From NCBI GenBank assembly GCA_016218465.1, contig JACREA010000213.1, positions 1 to 7,854 of the forward strand: a stretch of 7,854 nucleotides of DNA, in the 5' to 3' direction. The notes below the pieces were generated by a model, which was given only the letters and a program-made list of their open reading frames with translations, had not been told where the DNA came from and did no database searches. How positions within the stretch are numbered: the first letter of the stretch is position 1; each line of letters starts with the position of its first letter. The DNA comes from Nitrosomonadales bacterium. Its GTDB lineage: Bacteria; Pseudomonadota; Gammaproteobacteria; Burkholderiales; Gallionellaceae. This document shows positions 1 through 6,658 of this stretch, piece by piece. The position numbers and the translations under genes are program-made.

Positions 1-1295
1 CAGATGCGCTCCGGCCCCGGATTGCCGAGTTCGGATAATATGGCTTCGCGGTCGCTGTACTTGCAGTCCAGACCATTCACACCGACCTCCAGGCCGCGCA
101 AGGCTTTCTGGAACGATTCCTGAAAGGTGCGGCCGATCGCCATCACTTCGCCCACCGATTTCATCTGCGTGGTCAGGCGGTCATTGGCCTGCGGGAATTT
201 CTCGAAAGCGAAGCGCGGGATCTTGGTCACCACGTAATCGATGCTCGGCTCGAACGAGGCAGGTGTTGCGCCGCCGGTAATATCATTCTTCAACTCGTCG
301 AGCGTGTAGCCCACCGCCAGTTTGGCCGCGACCTTGGCAATCGGAAAACCGGTCGCCTTGGAAGCCAGCGCCGAAGAGCGTGACACGCGCGGGTTCATCT
401 CGATCACCACCATGCGCCCATCGTCCGGATTGATGGCGAACTGCACGTTGGAGCCGCCGGTATCCACTCCGATTTCACGCAACACCGCTATGGAAGCGTC
501 GCGCATGATCTGGTATTCCTTGTCGGTCAGCGTCTGCGCCGGAGCGACGGTGATCGAGTCGCCGGTATGCACACCCATCGGGTCGAGATTCTCGATCGAG
601 CAGATGATGATGCAGTTGTCGGCTTTGTCGCGCACCACCTCCATCTCGAATTCTTTCCAGCCGATCACCGATTCTTCAATCAGCAATTCTTTGGTGGGCG
701 ATGCGGCCAGCCCGCGCTCGCAAATTGCGACGAATTCTTCCGGGTTGTAGGCGATGCCGCCGCCCATGCCGCCCATGGTGAAGGAGGGTCGGATAATGGT
801 CGGATAGCCCACCATGGCCTGCACTTGCAGCGCCTCTTCCAAGCTGTGCGCAATCGCCGCGCGCGCGCATTCCAGGCCGATCTTCTCCATCGCCTGCTTG
901 AATTTTTCGCGGTCTTCGGCTTTGTCGATGGCCTCGCGCGACGCGCCTATCATCTCTACATTGTATTTTTCCAGCACACCGTGTCTGGCCAGGTCCAGCG
1001 CGCAATTCAGCGCAGTCTGCCCGCCCATCGTCGGCAGGATCGCATCCGGCCTCTCTCTGGTGATGATCTTCTCCACCATCTTCCATGTGATCGGCTCAAT
1101 GTATGTCGCATCCGCCATACCAGGGTCAGTCATGATCGTGGCCGGGTTCGAGTTCACCAGGATGACGCGGTAACCCTCCTCGCGCAGCGCCTTGCAGGCC
1201 TGTGCGCCGGAATAGTCGAACTCGCACGCCTGCCCGATGACGATGGGACCAGCGCCGATAATCAGTATGCTTTTTAGGTCGCTACGTTTTGGCAT
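1..1295 (-). CDS. carB: Carbamoyl-phosphate synthase large subunit, N-terminal part (cut by window edge)
   Basis: CarB makes carbamoyl phosphate from bicarbonate, two ATP and ammonia channelled from CarA, feeding pyrimidine and arginine synthesis in the cytoplasm. The reverse strand reads from ATG (1295-1293) as MPKRSDLKSILIIGAGPIVI and stays open for 431 codons to the edge. The pre-ATP-grasp fold is at about 1-125. The ATP-grasp carboxyphosphate domain follows, with IIRPSFTMGGMGGG (167-180) and EMNPRVSRSSALASKATG (299-316), matching E. coli numbering closely, so the first active site looks intact. The oligomerisation domain begins near 403. The carbamoyl-phosphate synthetic half and allosteric domain (full length is normally about 1070 residues) lie outside. 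It is downstream of carA and probably co-transcribed. The ribosome binding site is weak (only AAG about 8 bases upstream), and a large inverted repeat lies just 5' of the start. Confidence 0.97.
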   Translation of the reverse strand, partial: MPKRSDLKSILIIGAGPIVIGQACEFDYSGAQACKALREEGYRVILVNSNPATIMTDPGMADATYIEPITWKMVEKIITRERPDAILPTMGGQTALNCALDLARHGVLEKYNVEMIGASREAIDKAEDREKFKQAMEKIGLECARAAIAHSLEEALQVQAMVGYPTIIRPSFTMGGMGGGIAYNPEEFVAICERGLAASPTKELLIEESVIGWKEFEMEVVRDKADNCIIICSIENLDPMGVHTGDSITVAPAQTLTDKEYQIMRDASIAVLREIGVDTGGSNVQFAINPDDGRMVVIEMNPRVSRSSALASKATGFPIAKVAAKLAVGYTLDELKNDITGGATPASFEPSIDYVVTKIPRFAFEKFPQANDRLTTQMKSVGEVMAIGRTFQESFQKALRGLEVGVNGLDCKYSDREAILSELGNPGPERI

Positions 1296-1311
1296 TTTTG
1301 AATACTTAAGT

Positions 1312-1392
1312 TAGCCACGGATGAACACTGATGAAACACGGACAAAAACACTGAGAAACCTATCCGTGAAAATCCGTGTTCATCCGTGGCTG
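1312..1392. repeat. Long imperfect inverted repeat filling the carA-carB gap
   Basis: A perfect 16-bp inverted repeat pairs 1313-1328 (AGCCACGGATGAACAC) with 1376-1391. The arms continue inward imperfectly, with CACGGA on the left (1337-1342) facing TCCGTG on the right (1363-1368). The TCCGTG/CACGGA word recurs several times. The element spans nearly the whole 99-base gap between the carA stop and the carB ATG, and in the operon mRNA it would fold into a long hairpin about 17 bases before the carB start. From memory, ATCCGTG...CATCCGTGG repeats occur between genes in many environmental bacteria, so I infer a mobile or dispersed intergenic repeat. No transposase or clear target-site duplication is seen, and it lacks the T-tract of a terminator. 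Confidence 0.85.
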
Positions 1393-1394
1393 AA

Positions 1395-2582
1395 TTATTG
1401 CCTTTCCATCAAATCAATAAATCTGTCGAATAAATAATCCAAGTCATGCGGCCCCGGACTCGCCTCAGGGTGGCCCTGAAAGCAGAATGCAGGCTTGTCG
1501 GTCAACTCGAAGCCCTGCAACGTGCCGTCGAACAGCGAGATGTGCGTAATGCGCGCATTCTTCGGCAGCGTGGCTGCATCTACCGCAAAACCATGGTTCT
1601 GGCTGGTGATCATCACGCGCCTGTTCTGCATATCCTGCACCGGGTGATTCGCGCCGCGGTGGCCGAACTTCATCTTCACTGTCTTAGCGCCCACTGCCAG
1701 TCCCATCAACTGATGGCCGAGGCAGATTCCGAACAACGGCACGCCAGCCGCCAAAAAGTGTTTCGTTGCCGCAATCGCGTAATCGCATGGCTCGGGGTCG
1801 CCGGGACCGTTGGACAGGAATACACCATCCGGCTCCATCGCCAGCACTTCCTTCGCTGCGGTCTTTGCGGGCACCACGGTGATTCGGCAGCCACGCTCGG
1901 CCAGCTTGCGCAGGATATTGCGCTTCACACCGAAGTCGTAAGCCACCACATGAAGGAATTTAGGACTGAGGGCTGAGGACTGAGAGGAGTCCGCTGCACC
2001 GCTTTTTACTCGACCCCCAGTCCTCAGTCCTCGATCCTCATACCCCACTCCCAACTTCCACTCACCTTGGATCCATTCGTAAGGCTTATCGCAAGTGACG
2101 ACTTGCGCCAGATCCATGCCCGCCAAGCCTGCAAAGCCGCGCGCCGCCGCGAGTGCCGCCGCCTCATCTGTACCGGTGGCAATGCATCCATTCTGGGCGC
2201 CCTTCTCGCGCAGAATGCGCGTCAATTTGCGCGTGTCGATCCCGGCGATTGCCACCACGTTGTTTGCTTTGAGGTAATCCGGCAGAGATTGCGTGTTGCG
2301 CCAGTTGCTCACCGTCATGGAGAGGTCGCGAATGATGAGGCCGCTGGCGAACACCTGACGCGATTCCACGTCTTCGGCATTCACCCCGACGTTGCCGATA
2401 TGCGGGTAGGTCAGCGTGACGATTTGCTTGCAGTAAGAAGGGTCTGTGAGAATTTCCTGATAGCCGGTCATCGAGGTGTTGAATACTACTTCGCCGACGC
2501 TGCTGCCTTGAGCCCCAATGGCAATGCCCCGAAACACCGTCCCATCGGCAAGCACAAGAATGGCGTGGTTCGTTTGCGACAC
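1395..2582 (-). CDS. carA: Carbamoyl-phosphate synthase small (glutaminase) subunit
   Basis: CarA hydrolyses glutamine and passes ammonia to CarB. I start it at GTG (2582-2580), reading VSQTNHAILVLADGTVFRG, because CarA proteins normally begin here and GGGAG sits 8 bases upstream. An ATG 24 codons earlier is in frame, but its extension is not CarA-like and lies in the leader hairpin. From the GTG the protein is 395 residues, longer than the usual 375-382. The N-terminal domain is at about 1-165. The class I glutaminase domain starts near HVVAYDFG (211-218), with nucleophile Cys287 in GICLGHQL and His371/Glu373 in QGHPEASPGPHD. The extra length is a roughly 26-residue segment (about 182-207, starting EDRGLRTGG) in the interdomain linker, encoded by a repeat element. 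All catalytic residues are kept, so the gene is probably functional. Confidence 0.96.
   Translation of the reverse strand: MSQTNHAILVLADGTVFRGIAIGAQGSSVGEVVFNTSMTGYQEILTDPSYCKQIVTLTYPHIGNVGVNAEDVESRQVFASGLIIRDLSMTVSNWRNTQSLPDYLKANNVVAIAGIDTRKLTRILREKGAQNGCIATGTDEAAALAAARGFAGLAGMDLAQVVTCDKPYEWIQGEWKLGVGYEDRGLRTGGRVKSGAADSSQSSALSPKFLHVVAYDFGVKRNILRKLAERGCRITVVPAKTAAKEVLAMEPDGVFLSNGPGDPEPCDYAIAATKHFLAAGVPLFGICLGHQLMGLAVGAKTVKMKFGHRGANHPVQDMQNRRVMITSQNHGFAVDAATLPKNARITHISLFDGTLQGFELTDKPAFCFQGHPEASPGPHDLDYLFDRFIDLMERQ
1962..2038. repeat. Inverted-repeat element inserted in frame within carA
   Basis: Arms 1962-1982 and 2018-2038 are inverted repeats of 21 bases, with 18 of 21 identical and a perfect 10-bp core CTGAGGACTG / CAGTCCTCAG. 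Each arm is itself built from a reiterated (A/G)GGACTGAG-type word. The 35-base centre is unrelated. The element has no stop codon in the carA frame. It translates to a low-complexity Gly/Ser/Arg-rich stretch between the CarA N-terminal domain and the glutaminase domain, where E. coli CarA has roughly 18 fewer residues. I infer a miniature dispersed repeat that landed in, or expanded at, a tolerant linker. No target duplication is evident. Confidence 0.8.
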
Positions 2583-2590
2583 CGGAAATA

Positions 2591-2595
2591 CTCCC
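2591..2595 (-). promoter_or_regulatory. Ribosome binding site of carA
   Basis: The reverse strand reads GGGAG here, 8 bases before the GTG at 2582. This decides the start in favour of GTG over the in-frame ATG at 2654, which has no comparable site. Confidence 0.75.
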
Positions 2596-2631
2596 AAGGA
2601 TAACAGCCTGCCGGCTCGGATGACATAAAGA

Positions 2632-2660
2632 AGCGGGACGAACAACGTGTTCATCCCGCT
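2632..2660 (-). promoter_or_regulatory. Strong hairpin in the carA 5' leader
   Basis: Bases 2632-2644 and 2648-2660 form a 13-bp stem (one G-U pair in the reverse-strand RNA) closed by a 3-base loop. It would begin about 8 bases after the expected transcription start and end about 50 bases before the carA GTG. The in-frame ATG at 2654 is buried in the stem. The following bases (TCTTTATG) are only mildly T-rich, so termination is possible but not shown. It could stabilise the mRNA 5' end or take part in leader regulation of the operon. No function is proven. Confidence 0.6.
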
Positions 2661-2674
2661 CTGGTTTGCTTTGA

Positions 2675-2704
2675 ATTATACCCTATAGCAGAGTGCGGCA
2701 TCAA
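2675..2704 (-). promoter_or_regulatory. Sigma70-like promoter of carAB
   Basis: The reverse strand carries a perfect -10 box TATAAT (2680-2675) preceded at 18 bases by TTGATG (2704-2699), four of six matches to the -35 consensus. Transcription would start near 2668, about 86 bases upstream of the carA GTG. It is divergent from the histidine kinase gene. No ArgR or PurR operator was recognised with confidence. Confidence 0.7.
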
Positions 2705-2760
2705 ATTAGCCTCCGCTGAAATCTGGCTTGTGCGCGGTAGCTTAGTTCATTTGGCGTATT

Positions 2761-2818
2761 GCGGTTTGGCGGTTTTCTTGTTAGCGTTCGTCTGCAGGCC
2801 TGCTAAATGCGCCTTAGC
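2761..2818. other. Short repeats upstream of the histidine kinase gene
   Basis: The 155 bases between the carAB promoter and the kinase ATG hold no gene. Visible structure is a tandem GCGGTTT repeated at 8-base period (2761-2767, 2769-2775), a 10-bp palindrome GCAGGCCTGC (2794-2803), and an overlapping small inverted repeat GCTAA/TTAGC (2802-2806, 2814-2818). These could be operator or leader elements for the kinase operon. I found no convincing -35/-10 pair on the plus strand, so this is a weak call. Confidence 0.25.
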
Positions 2819-2859
2819 GAGAACCGTTTTCCCTGACCCGAACCGGACCCAAGCATAAT

Positions 2860-4617
2860 ATGATTTCGCCACGCCACCTGTTGATCACCATCGCCACGTT
2901 CGGGCTGATTGCGGCCCTCGTGTTCCTGTACAACAAGACCGAAGCTGTTGACCTGAGTGAACGCAACGAGATTGTTGCGCTGTTGCGCGAATTGCAGGAG
3001 ATAGAGGGTCGCTGGGACATTGATGTGCTGCGGATGCGCATGGAGATGGATTCCAGCCAGATGGCCGCGCCAAACCGCACCGTCGCGGCGCAAAACGCGC
3101 TCAAGGCACTTGCAAACGCTGTACCTCGCATCAACAGCCCTTCATTAAGCGAAAATCTCGGGGTAATCTCCAGGGCGATCACCGAGAAAGCGGAGCTGAT
3201 CGAGAAACTCAAGGCCGCGAACGGCAATTCCAAGGAAGCGTTGCTCAAGATGCTGTCAATTGCGGACGAGCCGAGCGCTCCAGAAGAGAAGCAGGGCAAA
3301 GTTGATGTTCGTCAAAAGGAATTTACCCAAGCGCTCAACCAGCTTGCCGCCGCCGCATCCGGATATTATTGGCTCGAACAGGATACTCAGCGCAAAACCC
3401 TCGAAAACGCAGCGGCGCAAGTGCTTGGACTAGCCTCGGCCATGGATGCGGCTGTGCATGACAAGGCCAGCGCAATGAATGACGCAGCCCAGGTTCTGCT
3501 CAAATCAAAACCCATCGAGCAGGAGTTATCCTCCAAAGTCGCGCTCCTGACCTCAGGCCCCAGACTCAATGGACTTGCGATCTCATTTAACCGTGAACTC
3601 GAAGCGACGCTGGGTGAGAAGGAGCGCTTCCGTGTTTACATGATCGCTTATGCAGCGGCGCTCCTGATCGGCATCGGTTACCTCGGTGTCCGGATCGTGG
3701 CCGCGAATGAAACGTTGGAGCACCGCGTCACGGATCGCACGCGCGAACTTTCGGATGCGTTGCGCCACCTCAAGGAATCCGAAGCACAACTGATCCAGTC
3801 CGAAAAAATGTCATCGCTCGGCCAAATGGTCGCAGGCGTAGCGCATGAGATAAACACGCCGCTCGCTTACGTGAGCAACAGTCTCACAGCTGTAAGTGAC
3901 CGTCTGCCGGACATCACGGGCGCAATAGGCGATTGCGAAAACCTGCTTGCATTGCTCCACGATCCAAATGTCCAGCCGGATAACTTGAACCGGCAGTTTG
4001 CGCAGACAGCCGCGCAACTCGACCGGATCAAACACCATGAGGTGCTCACCGAGCTCGCCGGACTGGTTAAGGACGGCATATACGGCGCCGGGCAGGTGGC
4101 GGAGATCGTCAGCAATCTGAAGGATTTCAGCCGCCTTGATCGCAGCAAAGTGAGCAGTTTTAACCTGAATGACGGCCTCAACAGTACGCTGGGACTTGCG
4201 CGCCACTTGCTCAAATCCATCAAGGTAACCAAAAACTTCGGAGGTATACCAGCGATTACCTGTGCGCCATCGCAAATCAACCAGGTATTCCTGAATTTGA
4301 TTACCAACGCAGCGCAGGCGCTCCCCCCGCAAAACGGGGAAATTACCCTTTCCACGCGCACCGAAAACAATGGGGTTACAGTCGAGGTTGCGGACAACGG
4401 AACGGGTATCCCTCCAGATGTGCTACCGAAAATTTTCGATCCCTTCTTTACCACCAAAGAGATCGGTAAAGGCACCGGACTTGGCCTGTCTATTTCATAC
4501 CAGATCATCAAGGATCACGGCGGCCGCATCAATGTCGAATCGCAGCCTGGACGCGGCACGAAATTTACTGTCTGGGTACCTCTCAAGTCCCCGTCCGAAA
4601 CCAAACTTCCTGCCTAG
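2860..4617 (+). CDS. Membrane sensor histidine kinase with all-helical sensor domain
   Basis: A 585-residue kinase that should sense an extracytoplasmic signal and autophosphorylate on histidine. A transmembrane helix at about 7-24 and a second at about 259-281 bracket a 235-residue, mostly helical, Ala/Leu/Glu-rich region that resembles the DAHL helical sensor domain (VLRMRMEM at 56-63 fits; the assignment is from memory). A short coiled coil (about 283-318) leads to the phosphoacceptor helix SLGQMVAGVAHEINTPLAYV with His329. A roughly 80-residue helical insert before SNLKDFSRLD is usual for this kinase subfamily. The ATPase domain has the N-box NLITNAAQAL (479-488), G1 DNGTG (512-516), F-box IFDPFFTTK (525-533) and G2 GKGTGLGLS (536-544), all intact. 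It has no receiver or HPt of its own. The next gene, 9 bases downstream, supplies receivers and is the likely partner. The ATG at 2860 is the first in-frame ATG, with a poor ribosome binding site. Confidence 0.93.
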   Translation: MISPRHLLITIATFGLIAALVFLYNKTEAVDLSERNEIVALLRELQEIEGRWDIDVLRMRMEMDSSQMAAPNRTVAAQNALKALANAVPRINSPSLSENLGVISRAITEKAELIEKLKAANGNSKEALLKMLSIADEPSAPEEKQGKVDVRQKEFTQALNQLAAAASGYYWLEQDTQRKTLENAAAQVLGLASAMDAAVHDKASAMNDAAQVLLKSKPIEQELSSKVALLTSGPRLNGLAISFNRELEATLGEKERFRVYMIAYAAALLIGIGYLGVRIVAANETLEHRVTDRTRELSDALRHLKESEAQLIQSEKMSSLGQMVAGVAHEINTPLAYVSNSLTAVSDRLPDITGAIGDCENLLALLHDPNVQPDNLNRQFAQTAAQLDRIKHHEVLTELAGLVKDGIYGAGQVAEIVSNLKDFSRLDRSKVSSFNLNDGLNSTLGLARHLLKSIKVTKNFGGIPAITCAPSQINQVFLNLITNAAQALPPQNGEITLSTRTENNGVTVEVADNGTGIPPDVLPKIFDPFFTTKEIGKGTGLGLSISYQIIKDHGGRINVESQPGRGTKFTVWVPLKSPSETKLPA

Positions 4618-4626
4618 CCGCACCCG

Positions 4627-6615
4627 ATGACGCAACCGTTTAAAATCGGCAAATACGAAATCCAGGGCGAGCTCGGCAAGGGCGCCGTGGGCACTGTCTA
4701 TAAAGGTTTCGACCCCTTGATCTCGCGCTGGGTCGCGATCAAGGCCATCGTCAAGGCATCGCTCGATCCGGTCGAACTGCAACACATGGTCAGCCGCTTC
4801 CGCCACGAAGCCAGGGCGGTCGGACGGCTGATCCACCCGCGCATCGTGCAGATATACGACTATGGCGAGGATGACAAACTCGCATACATCGTGATGGAGC
4901 TGGTGAACGGCAAGTCGCTTCAGGAACACCTTTCGAAGGGCGCGAACTACAGCCTTCAGGAAATCAGCGAAATCATCAGGCCGCTGCTCGACGGCCTCGG
5001 TTACGTGCACTCTGAGGGCGTCGTGCACCGCGACCTCAAGCCGTCGAACATCATGATCAACAGCGATGGCCGCATCAAGGTTTGTGATTTTGGCATCGCA
5101 CATACCGAATCTTCCGAACTGACGCAGGTAGGCGACGTGCTTGGTTCGCTGCACTATATGTCACCGGAACAATTCCTTGGGCAACCAATAGACAGCCGCA
5201 CCGATATCTACTCAGTCGGCGTGGTTGCCTATGAGCTCCTGACCGGCAAAAAGCCGTTCACCGGCAACAGCGCTGCTGTCATGCAGCAGGTAATCAACCA
5301 ACGCCCGGCCGATCCTTCGAGCATCAACCCCAGGCTTTCCCCGCTGATTGACCAGGTAATACAAAAAGCGCTTGCCAAGAAAAGTGCTGACCGTTACCAG
5401 AGCGCGCGCGAGTTTTCCGATGCCCTTATCCAGGCAATCGCGGCCTGCAGCGGTTCCAGCGCACCCGTTACGCAGGCGCCCCCTGCGGGACTGCTTAATG
5501 CTGCGCGCATGCTTAACTCCCGGGCTGGCGTACAACCTGCATCCTGGCCCTCCGCGCAACCAGCCCTCGACCTCGATCTCGGCCAAATCACCACAAAACT
5601 GCCAAAGTTCAAGCCGGAAGAAACAGTAAAACCGCCGAAGTTCAAACCGGAGGAAACATTGCCGGAAAGCAAAGAAAGCCAGTTCGTCCTGGACAAGAAC
5701 GTGAAACAAGCGCGCATTCTGGTGGTGGACGATGAAGAGCGTATCCTGACTGCGCTTAAATCACTGTTCCGCATGCAATACCAGGTTTTCGCCACCACCG
5801 ACGGGTACCAGGCGCTCGACTTCCTCAAGCAGCAAAAAATCCACGTTATCATCAGCGACCAGCGCATGCCTATCATGCCGGGCGTCGAGTTGCTGCGCCA
5901 GGCGCGCGACATCTCCCCCTCCAGCGTCTGCATTCTGCTCACCGGATATTCCGACCTGGCGTCCATCGTAGGCTCAATCAACGATGGCGAGGTTTACCGC
6001 TTCATCAGCAAACCGTGGAACAACCAGGAATTGCAGCAGATCGTCGCGGAAGCAGTGACTATTGCAATGGAACTCGCCGATACCCAGGCCACCCCTGTGG
6101 CATTGCCGCATAAAATGAATGCCGGCATTCTGGTAATTGACCATGACGAAGAAATATACCGGGTCACCAAGGGAGTGATTGACGGCCTGTGCCCGGTACT
6201 TTATGCGCCCGACCTCGATGCCGCGATCGCAATAATGCAGGAGCAGGAAATTGCCGTGGTTCTCGCCGATGTCGGGGCAGGCAACGAAGATGTGGCTGCA
6301 ATGATCAAACTGCTCAAACAGGAAAACCCGCAAATCCTCACCATCGTCCTCACCGCCGCATCAGACTCGGATCTGATGATCGAACTCATCAACAAGGCAC
6401 AAATATTTCGCTTCCTCAACAAGCCGGTAAAAATCAAATTCCTCAAGAACCACCTGCATGCCGCACTCACCCAGTACCTGGCCTTTCAAAAAGCGCCACA
6501 GTTGCTGCATCAGCATCGCGTGCAGGAATCCAGGCTGGTGCGAAACTCATCGGTTGGCAAGAAAATTCTCTCCAGCCTCACGGCGCTTCATGGGAGGTGG
6601 TTTAAGACCGGATAA
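4627..6615 (+). CDS. Hanks-type Ser/Thr kinase fused to two receiver domains
   Basis: A 662-residue soluble protein with no transmembrane segment or PASTA repeats. The kinase domain (about 10-270) is complete: glycine loop GKGAVG (17-22), Lys39 in VAIK, helix-C Glu61, HRDLKPSN with Asp136, DFG Asp154, and SPE (179-181), with Ser/Thr candidates at 160-166 in the activation loop. A Pro/Lys-rich linker (about 275-360) follows. REC1 (about 362-480) is canonical: Asp368/Asp369, phosphoacceptor Asp411 in ISDQRMP, Thr439 and Lys462 in SKPW, in the style of HD-GYP and HupR-type receivers. REC2 (about 498-615) keeps Asp505, Asp548, Thr576 and Lys599 but has His506 in place of the second acidic residue and lacks the usual MP after the acceptor. 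A basic 45-residue tail ends the protein. I infer that the upstream kinase phosphorylates REC1 and so controls Ser/Thr phosphorylation. Substrates are unknown. The ATG has no clear ribosome binding site, suggesting translational coupling across the 9-base gap. Confidence 0.94.
   Translation: MTQPFKIGKYEIQGELGKGAVGTVYKGFDPLISRWVAIKAIVKASLDPVELQHMVSRFRHEARAVGRLIHPRIVQIYDYGEDDKLAYIVMELVNGKSLQEHLSKGANYSLQEISEIIRPLLDGLGYVHSEGVVHRDLKPSNIMINSDGRIKVCDFGIAHTESSELTQVGDVLGSLHYMSPEQFLGQPIDSRTDIYSVGVVAYELLTGKKPFTGNSAAVMQQVINQRPADPSSINPRLSPLIDQVIQKALAKKSADRYQSAREFSDALIQAIAACSGSSAPVTQAPPAGLLNAARMLNSRAGVQPASWPSAQPALDLDLGQITTKLPKFKPEETVKPPKFKPEETLPESKESQFVLDKNVKQARILVVDDEERILTALKSLFRMQYQVFATTDGYQALDFLKQQKIHVIISDQRMPIMPGVELLRQARDISPSSVCILLTGYSDLASIVGSINDGEVYRFISKPWNNQELQQIVAEAVTIAMELADTQATPVALPHKMNAGILVIDHDEEIYRVTKGVIDGLCPVLYAPDLDAAIAIMQEQEIAVVLADVGAGNEDVAAMIKLLKQENPQILTIVLTAASDSDLMIELINKAQIFRFLNKPVKIKFLKNHLHAALTQYLAFQKAPQLLHQHRVQESRLVRNSSVGKKILSSLTALHGRWFKTG
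5602..5658 (+). repeat. Tandem peptide repeat in the kinase-receiver linker
   Basis: Residues 326-333 and 337-344 of the Ser/Thr kinase both read PKFKPEET, an exact 8-residue repeat with 11-residue (33-base) period. The DNA copies differ at third positions (for example AAGCCGGAA versus AAACCGGAG), so the duplication is not very recent. It lies in a charged, probably disordered linker between the kinase and REC1. The Thr residues could be autophosphorylation or docking sites, but that is a guess. Confidence 0.8.
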
Positions 6616-6629
6616 TCCTGAGAATCCGG
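6608..6629 (+). terminator. Weak hairpin overlapping the end of the Ser/Thr kinase gene
   Basis: CCGGAT (6608-6613) pairs with ATCCGG (6624-6629) across a 10-base loop, spanning the TAA stop. The following bases are A-rich rather than T-rich, so intrinsic termination is doubtful. It may only protect the mRNA end. Confidence 0.25.
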
Positions 6630-6658
6630 CTAAAAATGCCGCGCGTCTGTAAATCAAT

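Noticed and set aside
567..1277. Long plus-strand open frame opposite carB
   Set aside because: Antisense shadow of a highly conserved carB frame in GC-rich codons; Arg/His-rich composition and no recognisable domain.
1311..1392. CRISPR-like or rho-independent terminator interpretation of the carA-carB repeat
   Set aside because: The repeated words are in inverted, not direct, orientation with no spacers, and no T-run follows the stem; a dispersed inverted repeat fits better.
2067..2603. Plus-strand frame opposite the carA N-terminal region
   Set aside because: Shadow of carA; the real frame has clear family motifs.
3867..4511. Long minus-strand open frames opposite the histidine kinase
   Set aside because: The plus strand here encodes the conserved HisKA/ATPase motifs; the antisense translations are low-complexity Ser/Leu-rich with no family features.
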